A DNA stretch of 64,000 nt from Microbacterium sp. SLBN-154 (GTDB taxonomy: Bacteria; Actinomycetota; Actinomycetes; Actinomycetales; Microbacteriaceae). Of the stretch, positions 14,775-24,017 are shown in pieces. The stretch's first letter is position 1; the number at the start of each line of letters is the position of its first letter. Below the pieces are notes generated by a model that did no database searches, was not told the DNA's origin, and worked only from the letters and a program-made list of their open reading frames with translations. The DNA lies in assembly GCF_006715565.1 (NCBI RefSeq), contig NZ_VFNL01000001.1, positions 682,001 to 746,000 on the forward strand, written 5' to 3'. A program made the translations under genes and the position numbers.

Positions 14775-16366
14775 GAGGGCACCTCGTCGGCGACACGGGT
14801 CGTGTCGGCGTCACCGGCGCGGCGGGCGACGACACGGGGGTACTCCTCGCCGATCAGGCCGGCGGCGATCTTGCCCGAGGCGAGCACCGCCGGCACTCCG
14901 GCGCCGGGGTGCGTGCCGGCACCGACGAGGTAGAGACCGCGGATCGCGCGCGAGCGGTTGTGCGGGCGGAACCAGCCCGACTGGAAGAGGGTGGGCTGGA
15001 GCGAGAAGGCCGCGCCGCGCGGCGTCTGCAGGACGTCGCGGAAGTGCTCGGGCCCGATCGCGTGCTCGGCGACGATGTGGTCGGACAGGCCGGGGAGGAA
15101 CCGCTCGTCGAGCGTGTCGAGCACGAGACGGCGCACGCGGGCGGCCTCGTCCGCGGCGGCTTCCGCCGACCGCTCGCCGTGCGAGGGAAGGGCGGGCGAG
15201 GCCACCAGCACGTACAGGGCCTCGCACCCGGGCGGCGCGACCGAGGCGTCGGTGCGGGTCGGCACGTGCACGTAGAGGAAGAGGTCGTCGGCCTTCAGGT
15301 GCGCGCCGCCCTCGAGGTCGCGGGCTTTCGGACGGAAGACGCGCTGCATGACCGCGCGCGCGTCTCCGCCGAGGAGGAGGTTGTGATGAGCGAGCGGGGT
15401 GTCGGGCCAGGTGCGGTCGGCGCCGAAGTACAGCACGTGCAGCGACATGCTCGGCGTGCTCCGTCGCATCCGCATCCGCGACGGCGCCGCCTGCGGCGCG
15501 CCGGCCAGGAGGCGCTCGTAGGTGGCGCCGGGATCGGCGCCCGAGACCACGACGTCGGCGTCGATCTCCGACCCGTCGACCAGCCGGACACCGGTGACCC
15601 GTCCGCCGGTGTGGACGATGCGGTCGACCTCGGCGCCGCAGCGAATGGTGCCGCCCAGGCGCTGCACCAGCGCGCCGATCGCCTCGACGAGGGCGCTCGT
15701 GCCGCCGATGGCGTAGTGCACCCCCCAGCGGCGCTCGAACTCCACGATGAGGGCGTACAGCGACGGGGTGCGAGCCGGGTCGCCGCCGATGAGGAGCGGA
15801 TGGAACGCCAGGGCGCGCCGCAGGAACGGGTCGCGCACCGTGGTGTTCACCAGGTGCTGCATGCCGCGTGCCGCTCCGTGTCGCAGGAGGTAGGGGAGCA
15901 TCCGCAGCATGACGTGCAGCTGCATCATCGAACGCTCGGTGTAGGGATAGAACGCGTCGAAGATGCCGCTGATCTTGCGCTGCAGCCGGTCGAAGCCGGT
16001 GACGTCGGCGGGGCTGCGGCGAGCCACTTCCTCGCGGAAGTCGTCGAGCGATGCCCGGAAGTCGAAGCGTCCGCCCGAGGCGTCGAACGCGCGGTAGAAG
16101 GGGTCGAGGGGTACCAGTTCGACATGGTCGGACAGCTTCTCCCCGGCGAGGGCGAACAGCTCCTCGAACATGAACGGGGCGGTCAGGACCGTGGGCCCGC
16201 CGTCGAAGCGGAACCCGTTGATGTCGTACCGGTACGCGCGTCCGCCGATGAGGTCGCGCTTCTCCAAGACGGTGACCTCGTGTCCGGCTGCGGCGAGACG
16301 GGCGGCGGCGGCGAGCCCCCCGAACCCGGCGCCCACGACGACGACGCGCGCGCCCCCGGCGGTCAC
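14771..16366 (-). CDS. CrtI-type phytoene desaturase-like FAD oxidoreductase
   Basis: Carotenoid desaturase-family enzyme of 531 aa. The N-terminal dinucleotide-binding motif VVVVGAGFGGLAAAARLAAAGHEVTVLEK is complete and the C-terminal CrtI signature YLVGAGTHPGAGVPAVLASG is present. GTG 16366 puts the Rossmann motif at the usual place; GTG 16435 would add 23 Arg-rich residues. A -10 element TATGCT on this strand lies at 16502-16507. It forms a two-gene operon with the cleavage oxygenase. Other crt genes are absent from the window. Confidence 0.88.
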   Translation of the reverse strand: MTAGGARVVVVGAGFGGLAAAARLAAAGHEVTVLEKRDLIGGRAYRYDINGFRFDGGPTVLTAPFMFEELFALAGEKLSDHVELVPLDPFYRAFDASGGRFDFRASLDDFREEVARRSPADVTGFDRLQRKISGIFDAFYPYTERSMMQLHVMLRMLPYLLRHGAARGMQHLVNTTVRDPFLRRALAFHPLLIGGDPARTPSLYALIVEFERRWGVHYAIGGTSALVEAIGALVQRLGGTIRCGAEVDRIVHTGGRVTGVRLVDGSEIDADVVVSGADPGATYERLLAGAPQAAPSRMRMRRSTPSMSLHVLYFGADRTWPDTPLAHHNLLLGGDARAVMQRVFRPKARDLEGGAHLKADDLFLYVHVPTRTDASVAPPGCEALYVLVASPALPSHGERSAEAAADEAARVRRLVLDTLDERFLPGLSDHIVAEHAIGPEHFRDVLQTPRGAAFSLQPTLFQSGWFRPHNRSRAIRGLYLVGAGTHPGAGVPAVLASGKIAAGLIGEEYPRVVARRAGDADTTRVADEVPS

Positions 16367-16510
16367 CGGCGGCCGCTCGGTGCGGCGTGCACCACGACGA
16401 TCGAAGCCACGGCCGCGGCCGCGCCTCTTCCCCACCCGCGGGAGGTCCCTCGGGTCTCTGACACGCTCCCCATTGCGCTCCCCTTTCGAGGATGTGGGGC
16501 TAGCATACGG

Positions 16511-16528
16511 CTCCCCCGTGAGGGGGAG
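16511..16528 (-). terminator. Hairpin terminator of the exonuclease III gene
   Basis: Inverted repeat with 7-bp arms (16511-16517 and 16522-16528) and a four-base loop, 25 bases downstream of the exonuclease stop codon on the minus strand. It lies just upstream of the CrtI promoter element. Confidence 0.55.
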
Positions 16529-16552
16529 GGTCGCCGGAAGAGGCTTCGGGGT

Positions 16553-17401
16553 TCAGCCGAAGATCATCGGGCGGTCGTCGTCTTCCTCCGCCGGTGGCTT
16601 CAGGTCGAGGTCGACCACGACCGGCACATGGTCGCTCGGCAGCTCGCCCTTGCGCTCGTTGCGGTGGATCTGCGCCCCGGTGACCTTCTCCGCCAGACCC
16701 GCCGAGCCCAGGATGAAGTCGATGCGCATCCCCTCGTTGCGCGGGAACTTCAGCCGCTTGTAGTCCCAATAGGTGAACCCGGCCGGCACGAGCGGTCGTA
16801 CCACATCGGTGAGTCCCGCCGACTGCAGTGCCGAGAACGCCTCCCGCTCGGGCGGGGAGACGTGCGTGGAGAAACCGGGCACCACCGCGGGGTCGCCGTT
16901 GTCGGCGTCGGTGGGGGCGATGTTGAAGTCGCCGACGAGCGCCAGCGGCAGACCGGGCTCTGCGGCGAGGGTGTCACGGGTGTACTGCTCGAGCGCGGCG
17001 AGCCAGTGCAGCTTGTAGTCGTAGTGCGGGTCGCCGAGCGCGCGGCCGTTCGGCACGTACAGACTCCACACCTCGACCCCGTCGATACGCGCGCCCAGCG
17101 CTCGCGCCTCCTGCGGAGCATCCGGACCTTCATGTCCCTTCGCGAACCCGGGCATCCCCGGGAAGGCGGTGCGGATGCCGTCGATCGGCGCCTTGCTCGC
17201 GATCGCGACGCCGTTCCACTGCGAGAACCCGTGCGCCTCCACCTGGTAGCCGGCCTCTTCGAACCGCTCGTAGGGGAACTGCTCGGCCTTGCACTTGATC
17301 TCCTGCATCGCCAGCACGTCGACGCTCTCGCGGACGGCGAAGTCGACGATGCGGTCGACGCGGGCGCGGATCGAGTTGACGTTCCAGGTGGCCAGGCGCA
17401 T
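16553..17401 (-). CDS. xthA: Exodeoxyribonuclease III
   Basis: DNA-repair exonuclease/AP endonuclease of 282 aa. It starts RLATWNVNSIRAR and has the family motifs MQEIKC (metal-binding Glu), SLYVPNGR, LVGDFNIAP (catalytic Asp/Asn), RIDFILGS and the terminal SDHVPVVVDL with the catalytic His. ATG 17401 has a GGAGG-like RBS and also a TACGCT -10 six bases upstream. It is divergent from pyrE, with only 40 bases between starts, so their promoters overlap. Confidence 0.95.
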   Translation of the reverse strand: MRLATWNVNSIRARVDRIVDFAVRESVDVLAMQEIKCKAEQFPYERFEEAGYQVEAHGFSQWNGVAIASKAPIDGIRTAFPGMPGFAKGHEGPDAPQEARALGARIDGVEVWSLYVPNGRALGDPHYDYKLHWLAALEQYTRDTLAAEPGLPLALVGDFNIAPTDADNGDPAVVPGFSTHVSPPEREAFSALQSAGLTDVVRPLVPAGFTYWDYKRLKFPRNEGMRIDFILGSAGLAEKVTGAQIHRNERKGELPSDHVPVVVDLDLKPPAEEDDDRPMIFG

Positions 17402-17441
17402 GCCTCCAGCGTAGAACCGCGCCGGATCTAGACTCGTCGTC

Positions 17442-18020
17442 GTGACCGTCGCCTCCACTCCCGACCTCGAAGCCGACCGCCAGGCCCTCATCGCCCTCAT
17501 CACCGACGAGGCGGTGTTCCACGGTGACTTCACGCTCTCAAGCGGGAAGAAGGCGTCGTACTACGTCGATATGCGACGGCTGACACTCGACCACCGGGCG
17601 GCTCCCGCGATCGGGCGGATCATGCTGGATCTCATCCGGGATGTCGACGGCGTCGTCGCGGTCGGTGGGCTCACGCTCGGCGCCGACCCGATCGCCAACG
17701 CGGTGCTGCACGAGTCGGTGCGCGCGGGGCGCCCGCTCGACGCATTCGTCGTGCGCAAGGAGCCGAAGGACCACGGCCGGGGACGGCAGATCGAGGGCGC
17801 GGATGTCGCGGGCAAGCGCGTGGTCGTCGTCGAAGACACCTCCACCACGGGCCAGTCGGCGCTCAAGGCCGTCGAGGCCCTCCGGCGCGAGGGCGCGGAG
17901 CCGGTCGCGGTCGCGGTGATCGTCGACCGCAAGACCGGGGCGCAGGATGCCGTCGAGGCGGCCGGGCTGCGATGGCTCGCCGCGATCGACCTCGACGACC
18001 TGGGCCTCGCTCCGCAGTAG
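17442..18020 (+). CDS. pyrE: Orotate phosphoribosyltransferase
   Basis: Pyrimidine biosynthesis enzyme of 192 aa that joins orotate to PRPP to give OMP. The PRPP-binding motif VVVVEDTSTTG is clear, along with the N-terminal FTLSSGKKASYYVDMR substrate segment and the flexible-loop RKEPKDHGRGRQIEG. GTG 17442 follows a TAGACT -10 (17429-17434) by seven bases, so the transcript is probably leaderless. The gene stands alone here, outside a pyr operon. Confidence 0.95.
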   Translation: MTVASTPDLEADRQALIALITDEAVFHGDFTLSSGKKASYYVDMRRLTLDHRAAPAIGRIMLDLIRDVDGVVAVGGLTLGADPIANAVLHESVRAGRPLDAFVVRKEPKDHGRGRQIEGADVAGKRVVVVEDTSTTGQSALKAVEALRREGAEPVAVAVIVDRKTGAQDAVEAAGLRWLAAIDLDDLGLAPQ

Positions 18021-18044
18021 CGCGCGCCGCGGCGAGGGAGCGGG

Positions 18045-18173
18045 CTACTCGTCGTCGCGGGGGCCGCGCCCGCGACGCGACCGCAGGAGCTGCCAGATCA
18101 GCACCACGAGCGTGCCGGCGATGATGAGGGCGCTGGTCAACAGCAGCAGCGTCTGCTCGGTCTCGGAGATCAT
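18045..18173 (-). CDS. Single-span membrane micropeptide (42 aa)
   Basis: ATG 18173 overlaps the stop of the YdeI-like gene (ATGA), and the product is one hydrophobic helix (about LLLLTSALIIAGTLVVLIWQLL) followed by a basic/acidic tail RSRRGRGPRDDE. Overlap coupling supports translation. Function unknown; such micropeptides often modulate membrane proteins. Confidence 0.6.
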   Translation of the reverse strand: MISETEQTLLLLTSALIIAGTLVVLIWQLLRSRRGRGPRDDE

Positions 18174-18742
18174 GGGCGCTTCCCTTCCGTCGCGTCGGCG
18201 ACGATCTTCGCGATGCGCGCGGCCCGGGTCTCCGGCCTGCGCGCGGTGTCGATGAATCCGATGCCGAACTTGCGGGATGACGGCGGGAAGGCGTCCCACG
18301 CCGCGCGCGCCTGAGGTGTCGCATCCAGAGCGGCGGCGAGATCGTCGGGTTCGCGCAGGGCCTCGGCGTTGTCCAGCACGCTCCAGGCCCCGTTCGCCTT
18401 GGCCACCTCGATCGCGCGGATGCCGGCCTCTTCAAGAAGCCCCTCGGCTTCCAGCCGCGCGACCCGCGCCTTGTTCGTCGCCGCCCAGCCGCTGGTGGGT
18501 CGGCGCGGCGCGAACCACAGGCCGCTCGTGCGTTCGTCGAAGGTACGCACCGGTCCGTCGATCCAGCCGAAGCACAGGGCCTGGAGGATGGCGTCTTCGT
18601 AGCCGATGAGGTCGAGGTCCGATCCCGGCCGCGGTCGCACGAGCCAGGCCCCCCGCGAGGTGCGGTGGTTCTGTTCCAGCCACGAGCGCCACGCCCCGGC
18701 ATCCTTCGCGATGACCTGCTCGCCGTCGTCGAGCGCACCCAT
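18170..18742 (-). CDS. YdeI/OmpD-associated family protein
   Basis: Soluble protein of 190 aa with family features: an N-terminal WRSWLEQNHRTSRGAWLV stretch, GYEDAILQALCFGWIDG, and the basic C-terminal FPPSSRKFGIGFIDTARRPETRAARI. The family is common in actinobacteria and its biochemical role is not settled. ATG 18742 follows TAGAGT (18749-18754 on the minus strand) by six bases, consistent with leaderless expression. It is co-translated with the micropeptide downstream. Confidence 0.82.
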   Translation of the reverse strand: MGALDDGEQVIAKDAGAWRSWLEQNHRTSRGAWLVRPRPGSDLDLIGYEDAILQALCFGWIDGPVRTFDERTSGLWFAPRRPTSGWAATNKARVARLEAEGLLEEAGIRAIEVAKANGAWSVLDNAEALREPDDLAAALDATPQARAAWDAFPPSSRKFGIGFIDTARRPETRAARIAKIVADATEGKRP

Positions 18743-18785
18743 GCGGCGACTCTATCGGCCGGGGGAGGACGGGGCCGAGAGCGAT

Positions 18786-19619
18786 CTAGAGTCCGTCGAG
18801 TGCGCCCATGTCCGAGGCTTCGGCGAGGTCGGATTCGAAGGGCTCGGTCGCGAGCAGGTCGGCGACGGAGTCGACGACCTCGTCGGGTCGGAACGGGTAG
18901 CGCTCGATCTCGGTCTGGTCGCTGATTCCGGTGAGCACCAGGATCGTGTGGAGACCCGCCTCGATGCCGGCCACGACGTCGGTGTCCATTCGGTCGCCGA
19001 TCATGCCGGTGGTCTCGGAGTGCGCCCCGATGCGGTTCAGCGCCGACCGGAACATCATCGGATTGGGCTTGCCGACGACATAGGGCTCTTTGCCGGTCGC
19101 GCGGGTGATGAGCGCGGCGAACGACCCGGTGGCAGGGACCACTCCGTGGGGGGTCGGGCCCGTGGCATCCGGATTGGTGATGATGAAGCGCGCACCGTCG
19201 TTGATGAAGCGGATCGCCTTGGTGATCGCCTCGAAGTTGTACTGCCGCGTCTCGCCGACGACGACGTAGTCGGGCTGCGTCTCGGTCATGACGAACCCGG
19301 CCTCGTGGAGGGCGGTCGTCAGCCCCGACTCGCCGATGACGAACGCGGTGCCGCCGGGGAGCTGCGAGCGGAGGAAATCGGCGGTCGCGAGGGCGGAGGT
19401 CCAGATCCGCTCCTCGGGCACATCCAGGCCCGATCGCGCCAGCCGGGCGCTCAGATCGCGCGGGGTGAAGATCGGGTTGTTCGTGAGGACGAGGAAGGGC
19501 GTCGCACGGTCGCGCCATTGCGCGAGCAGCTCGGCGGCGCCGGGGATCGGACGATTCTCGTGGACGAGGACTCCGTCCATGTCGGTGAGCCAGCATTCGA
19601 TATCGGCGCGGGTCCGCAT
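18786..19619 (-). CDS. HAD-family phosphatase, NagD type
   Basis: Protein of 277 aa of the HAD IIA class. Motif I is [10 protein letters not shown], motif II lies in FLVLTNN, motif III in VVGKPNP, and motif IV is [11 protein letters not shown]. NagD-like enzymes dephosphorylate nucleotides or small sugar phosphates. ATG 19619 lies six bases after TACGCT on this strand. It is divergent from the SDR gene, with 63 bases between the starts. Confidence 0.92.
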   Translation of the reverse strand: MRTRADIECWLTDMDGVLVHENRPIPGAAELLAQWRDRATPFLVLTNNPIFTPRDLSARLARSGLDVPEERIWTSALATADFLRSQLPGGTAFVIGESGLTTALHEAGFVMTETQPDYVVVGETRQYNFEAITKAIRFINDGARFIITNPDATGPTPHGVVPATGSFAALITRATGKEPYVVGKPNPMMFRSALNRIGAHSETTGMIGDRMDTDVVAGIEAGLHTILVLTGISDQTEIERYPFRPDEVVDSVADLLATEPFESDLAEASDMGALDGL

Positions 19620-19682
19620 GGTGCCAGCGTACCGGGGGAGTGGGGGATGCCACCGGACGGGGTGAGGTCTACTGTCGGAGGG

Positions 19683-20618
19683 GTGACCGCGCCCGACTGG
19701 GACCCCGAAGCGCTGCCGGATCTGACCGGCCGCACCTATCTGGTGACGGGTGCGACGCGGGGCCTCGGGTACTTCGCTTCGGAGCAGCTGGTGCGCGCGG
19801 GGGCGCGGGTCGTCATGACCGGCCGCAATCCGAACCGTCTCGTCGCGGCGCGCGCCGCGGTCGAGCGTCGCGTTCCCGAGGCCGCCACCGTGGGGCCCAC
19901 CGAGACGCTCCTGCTGGACACCAGCAACCTCGGATCGGTGCGCGCGGCCGCGGCGACCGCCCGTGCCCGGTGGAACATCGACGGCGTGCTGCTGAACGCC
20001 GGCGTCGTGCATCCGCCGCGAACCCGCGAGACGACGTACGGCGGCAATGAGGTCGTCTTCGCCACCAACGTGCTCGGCCACTTCGCTCTGGCAGGGGCCC
20101 TCCTGACCTCGCTGTCGGCGGTCGCGGGGCGGATGGTGTGGGTCGGCAGCATCGCGGCGACGCTCTCGCCGTATGACCCGGTCGATCCGCAGCTCGTCGA
20201 GGGCTATACGCCCTGGCGCGCCTATGCGCAGTCGAAGGTGGCGTGCACGTCTCTCGGGCTCGAGGCCGACCGGCGGCTGCGCGCGGCGGGGGTGCCGGTG
20301 TCGAGCGTCGTCGCGCACCCCGGCTACAGCATCAGCGGACGGACGCCCGGCATCCACGGGGTGAACGAGCCGTCGCGCTGGGCGCGCTTCGTCGACAACC
20401 TGCAGGGGCCCGTCACCCAGTCGAAGGAGGAGGGCGCCTGGCCGCTCGTGCGCGCCCTCGTCGACCCGACCGTGGGCGGTGGGGAGTTCTGGGGGCCGCG
20501 CTTCACGCTCCGAGGGCGGCCCGCGAAGCAGCGTCCGTCGAAGATCACCCGCGACCCCGCGGTCGCCGAGCGACTGTGGCGGTTCTGCGAGGAGACCTCG
20601 GGCATCCACTGGCCGTGA
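19683..20618 (+). CDS. Short-chain dehydrogenase/reductase
   Basis: NAD(P)-dependent oxidoreductase of 311 aa. The cofactor motif is TGATRGLG, the stabilising motif LLNAGVV, and the active site YAQSKVA (YxxxK) with Ser in WVGSIA. The C-terminal part resembles retinol-dehydrogenase/protochlorophyllide-reductase-like SDRs. GTG 19683 follows TACTGT by seven bases. The substrate is not evident, and the neighbours do not point to a pathway. Confidence 0.9.
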   Translation: MTAPDWDPEALPDLTGRTYLVTGATRGLGYFASEQLVRAGARVVMTGRNPNRLVAARAAVERRVPEAATVGPTETLLLDTSNLGSVRAAAATARARWNIDGVLLNAGVVHPPRTRETTYGGNEVVFATNVLGHFALAGALLTSLSAVAGRMVWVGSIAATLSPYDPVDPQLVEGYTPWRAYAQSKVACTSLGLEADRRLRAAGVPVSSVVAHPGYSISGRTPGIHGVNEPSRWARFVDNLQGPVTQSKEEGAWPLVRALVDPTVGGGEFWGPRFTLRGRPAKQRPSKITRDPAVAERLWRFCEETSGIHWP

Positions 20619-20655
20619 GGGTGTGGGCGGGCGGGGGTCGGCGGAGGCAGCGGGA

Positions 20656-21294
20656 TCAGGCGCTCAGCCAGACCGCCGACGTCGCGCCCTCCGGCAGGGT
20701 GACCGGCGGGCCGCCGTCGACCGACACCCGCGCCGCCGCCCGCACCTCGATGTGGTGCCCCACCGCGACGCCGACGATCTCCAGAGCGCGGAGCAGATCG
20801 GGGTCGCGATCGCTGACGCGCAGCACCCGCCCCCGGTGCCCCGCGGGCGCGACCGAGAGCAGCACGAAGGATTCGCGCTCGACGCGCCCCTCGGCGTCGG
20901 GAATCGCATCGCCGTGCGGGTCGAACCGCGGGTGGCCCAGTCGCTCGTCGATGCGGGCGAGCAGCCGGTCGCTGACGGTGTGCTCCAGCACCTCGGCCTC
21001 GTCGTGGACCTCGTCCCAGCTGTACCCGAACTCCTGCACCAGCCAGGTCTCGATGAGCCGGTGCCGGCGGATGATCGCGGCGGCGCGCCGCTCGCCGGTC
21101 TCGGTGAGCATCACCGGCCCGTAGGGGCGGTGGGTGACCAGTCCCTGCGCCGCGAGCTTCTGCACCATCTCGGTGACGCTCGAGGGGGCGAGGCCCAGCA
21201 CCGCCGCGAGCTGGGACGGCGTCATCCGCGCGTCCTGCCACTCGGTGTGGTGGTAGATCGTCTTCAGGTAGTCGTCGACGGCGGGGGAGGCCAC
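20656..21294 (-). CDS. DtxR/MntR-family metal-dependent repressor
   Basis: Regulator of 212 aa: an N-terminal winged helix ([13 protein letters not shown]...[16 protein letters not shown]), a dimerisation helix with metal-ligand type residues ([24 protein letters not shown]) and a C-terminal SH3-like FeoA domain (from about residue 140). The family senses Mn or Fe and represses uptake. GTG 21294 follows TAGCCT (21301-21306 on the minus strand) by six bases. Mn is the more likely ligand from the MntR-like start, but this is not decisive. Confidence 0.9.
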   Translation of the reverse strand: MASPAVDDYLKTIYHHTEWQDARMTPSQLAAVLGLAPSSVTEMVQKLAAQGLVTHRPYGPVMLTETGERRAAAIIRRHRLIETWLVQEFGYSWDEVHDEAEVLEHTVSDRLLARIDERLGHPRFDPHGDAIPDAEGRVERESFVLLSVAPAGHRGRVLRVSDRDPDLLRALEIVGVAVGHHIEVRAAARVSVDGGPPVTLPEGATSAVWLSA

Positions 21295-21307
21295 CGCTCC
21301 AGGCTAC

Positions 21308-21721
21308 CTACGAGCCTCGATGCAACCTGCGCGTGAGTCGCCAGACGTTGCCGCCCTCGCCGGAGTGCTCGAGCTCGTCGAGGGTGGCCAGGGCCAGCGC
21401 GAGACCGCGGCCCGACTCGGCGTCCTCGCCGGGCATCGACACGGTCGCCAGGTCGATCAGTGCCGGCTGCGCGTCATCGGCGAACACGGCGCGCAGGCCG
21501 GTGTCGTCGATCGACACGTCCAGGCTCACCGAGATCTCCTCGCGGGCGCGTGCGTGCTCGACGATGTTCGTCGCGATCTCGCTGACGGCGAGGGTGAAGA
21601 GGGTGCGGTCCTCTTCGTCGACCTCGGGTCTGCCCGACCAGAGCAGGTCGAGCACCTGGTGCACCTCGTCGAGGAACGTGTCGTCGGCGCGCCCCTCGAC
21701 CCGGAGCCCGTCAACGCTCAT
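21308..21721 (-). CDS. RsbW-like anti-sigma/switch kinase (HATPase)
   Basis: GHKL ATPase-fold protein of 137 aa of the anti-sigma serine kinase type. The N box SEIATNIVEHA is intact. The G1 segment reads FADDAQPA, where the usual Gly is Ala, so nucleotide binding may be altered. The G2 GRGLALALATLDEL is present. It overlaps the STAS gene by 11 bases. It probably phosphorylates the STAS protein in a partner switch; no sigma factor gene is adjacent, so the final target may be the glycosyltransferase of the same operon. Confidence 0.85.
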   Translation of the reverse strand: MSVDGLRVEGRADDTFLDEVHQVLDLLWSGRPEVDEEDRTLFTLAVSEIATNIVEHARAREEISVSLDVSIDDTGLRAVFADDAQPALIDLATVSMPGEDAESGRGLALALATLDELEHSGEGGNVWRLTRRLHRGS

Positions 21722-22043
21722 CGAAGGCCGCCTCGACGGTCTCGTACTCGCGGAGGACCCGATCGAGGTTGGTCAGTTTCAGCACCCGTCGCACCGGCTC
21801 GGTCACCCCGGCGATCCGCAGGTCGCCGCCCGCGAGACGCGCGGATTTCAGCCCGCCGATGAGCGCGCCCAGTCCCGACGAGTCGACGAATTCGGTGCCT
21901 GCGAGGTCGATGACGACCCTGCTGCTGCCGCCGTCGACGAGTTCACTGATGGCGGACCGCAGGCGCGGCACGCCCGGAGCGGTCAGGCGCCCTTCGAGGG
22001 CGATGACGGCGTAGGCGCTGCCGGGGGTGACGGTGAGGTTCAC
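21711..22043 (-). CDS. STAS-domain anti-sigma factor antagonist (RsbV-like)
   Basis: Single STAS domain of 110 aa with the phosphorylatable Ser in the conserved loop EFVDSSGLGAL. GTG 22043 overlaps the glycosyltransferase stop (GTGA), coupling their translation. In partner-switching systems the kinase phosphorylates this Ser and a PP2C phosphatase restores it; both enzymes are encoded in the same operon here. Confidence 0.92.
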   Translation of the reverse strand: MNLTVTPGSAYAVIALEGRLTAPGVPRLRSAISELVDGGSSRVVIDLAGTEFVDSSGLGALIGGLKSARLAGGDLRIAGVTEPVRRVLKLTNLDRVLREYETVEAAFDER

Positions 22044-24001
22044 GGGGCGATCTGCCTTTCGTCGGTGAACGGGGCCTTGGGGCCACGATAGAGCGCGGCC
22101 TGGATGATCACGCTCAACACCGCGAGGTCGTAGACGACCCACACCGTGTTGACGAGCGTTCCTGTGCCGTCGGCGGTGCCCACCGCGAGCCGGGCCAGGC
22201 CGATCCCGAGGGCGAACACCAGGACGACGATGGCGGTCAGCTGCGGCCAGATCTGCCGCCACGGCGGGCCGCCCTCGGCCCGGCCGTCCTTCTTCGTCAC
22301 GGCGAAGCCGAGGGGCTGCTTCAGCACGACGTTGGCGAAGGCGGTCACGCACGCATCGATCCACACCGGGAACAGCGCGAGGGCGTACTGCTGCCCTCGC
22401 CAGGTCTTGATCCCCCGCGCCACCACGAGGAAGAGGATCTGGTTGATGATGAAGTACGGCAGGAACCGCGCGAAGAAGTCCACGCTCCAGGCCGTGACCG
22501 GCATGACCCCGAAGACGAGGTAGATCACGGGGGCCGCGAGGTAGACCAGCGCGGTGAAGCCCGAGAGGTAGCTCCACATCGTGGCGAAGTACATCAGCCG
22601 CTGTCCCCCCGACAGCCCCTTCTTCACGAGCGGATTGTCGCGCAGCATCACCTGGAGCGTCCCCTGAGCCCACCGCAGGCGCTGCGTGAGCATCGTGCGG
22701 AGGTCTTCGGGGGCGAGGCCGTGGGCGAGGATCTCGTGGTGGTAGACGCTCCGCCATCCCAGGGAATGCAGCTGCATCGCGGTCGCCATGTCCTCGGTGA
22801 CCGAGATCGTCGCCATCGGCTGCACCGGCTGCGCTTCGCCGGGCCGGTCGACCCGCAGGGCGTCGAGGAGTGCCGAGACCGACTCGACCGCACCGAGCGG
22901 TGACATCTCGCGTGTGGCGAGGGCGTCGAGGGCGGTGTCGTCGATGACGATCGCGTCGAGCTCGCTGTCGCGCTCGATCGGCAGCTGGGCGATGACGTCG
23001 AGATCGGCCTGAAGGGCCGCGAGATCGCGCGACACCAGACGGCGGGATGCCGCGTCGACGGCGCTCTGCACGCCGTAGGTCACCTCGCCGATGGGCTCGC
23101 CGGCGGCGATCCGGCGGCGAGCGTCGGCGACGACGTCGCGCAGCGCCGTCAACTCGGTGCGGACCGCCTCGTCGGCATCGCGGTCGCGCGCGGCGCGCGA
23201 GAGCAGGGACTCCGCAGCCCGGAGGGTGCGGGCGGTGGACTGCTCGAGGTCGCGGACGTAGCCGACGATGCCGAGCTGCATGAGCGCGTCGCGGCGGAGG
23301 ACGGCGTTGGATCCGCAGAAGAAGGCCGCATTCCAGCCGTCCTTCCCCTGTTGGATCGGTCCGTAGAACAGCGGCGCCTGGCTGCCCAGCGGATCGGCGT
23401 CGTCGACGTTGACGAACCACTGCGGCGTCTGCACCAGCGCCACCTCGGGATCGTCGGCGAAGTAGCCGAGCGTGCGGTGCAGGATCAGCGGGTCGGGCAC
23501 CTGGTCGGCGTCGAGGATGAGCAGGAACTCGCCGTCGGTGTCCATCAGGGCGTTGTTGAGGTTGCCGGCCTTGGCATGGCGGGGCTTGCCGGTCCAGTCC
23601 TCCGAGCGGGTGATGTACCCGAGCCCCGCCTCCTGCGCGGCCGCGGCCATCTCGGGGCGTGCCCCGTCGTCGAGCACCCAGGTGTTGTGGGGGTAGGCGA
23701 TGCGCTGCGCGGCGAGGGCCGTGGCCATCACCATCTCGATCGGCTCGTTGTAGGTGGTGATGAAGACGTCGGCGGTCCCCTGCGGTGGCGAGGTGGGCGC
23801 CGGCCGATCCCTGGCGCGCCACATCGTGACGGCGAAGAGGAACGTGTCGATGAGGCTGTAGGTCTCGGCGATGACGAGAGGGACGGCGATCCACCAGGCC
23901 GACCAGTTGATCGAGTCCAGCCACCGCCACGCGATGTAGTTCACGCCGAGGAGCACCGAGAGCAGGGCGAGGATGCGGATCCAGACGAAACGCGCGCTCA
24001 T
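22040..24001 (-). CDS. BcsA/cellulose synthase-like family 2 glycosyltransferase
   Basis: Membrane-bound processive glycosyltransferase of 653 aa with two N-terminal helices, the GT2 motifs LDDG, ILDADQVP (DxD), SVTEDMATA (TED) and QRLRWAQG (QxxRW), then several C-terminal helices. It probably polymerises and exports an exopolysaccharide from UDP-sugars. Between DxD and TED there is a helical, acidic stretch of about 150 residues (roughly 250-400) that most GT2 synthases lack. No PilZ domain is visible. It lies between the GAF-PP2C gene (16 bases upstream) and STAS gene, which suggests partner-switch control. Confidence 0.9.
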   Translation of the reverse strand: MSARFVWIRILALLSVLLGVNYIAWRWLDSINWSAWWIAVPLVIAETYSLIDTFLFAVTMWRARDRPAPTSPPQGTADVFITTYNEPIEMVMATALAAQRIAYPHNTWVLDDGARPEMAAAAQEAGLGYITRSEDWTGKPRHAKAGNLNNALMDTDGEFLLILDADQVPDPLILHRTLGYFADDPEVALVQTPQWFVNVDDADPLGSQAPLFYGPIQQGKDGWNAAFFCGSNAVLRRDALMQLGIVGYVRDLEQSTARTLRAAESLLSRAARDRDADEAVRTELTALRDVVADARRRIAAGEPIGEVTYGVQSAVDAASRRLVSRDLAALQADLDVIAQLPIERDSELDAIVIDDTALDALATREMSPLGAVESVSALLDALRVDRPGEAQPVQPMATISVTEDMATAMQLHSLGWRSVYHHEILAHGLAPEDLRTMLTQRLRWAQGTLQVMLRDNPLVKKGLSGGQRLMYFATMWSYLSGFTALVYLAAPVIYLVFGVMPVTAWSVDFFARFLPYFIINQILFLVVARGIKTWRGQQYALALFPVWIDACVTAFANVVLKQPLGFAVTKKDGRAEGGPPWRQIWPQLTAIVVLVFALGIGLARLAVGTADGTGTLVNTVWVVYDLAVLSVIIQAALYRGPKAPFTDERQIAP

Positions 24002-24017
24002 CGTGCGCGACCCCTTC

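Noticed and set aside
13188..17431. Long plus-strand open frames (581 and 840 codons) opposite the carotenoid, CrtI and xthA genes
   Set aside because: They are antisense shadows produced by high GC; their products are Arg/Gly/Val/Glu-rich without motifs, while the minus strand encodes clear enzymes.
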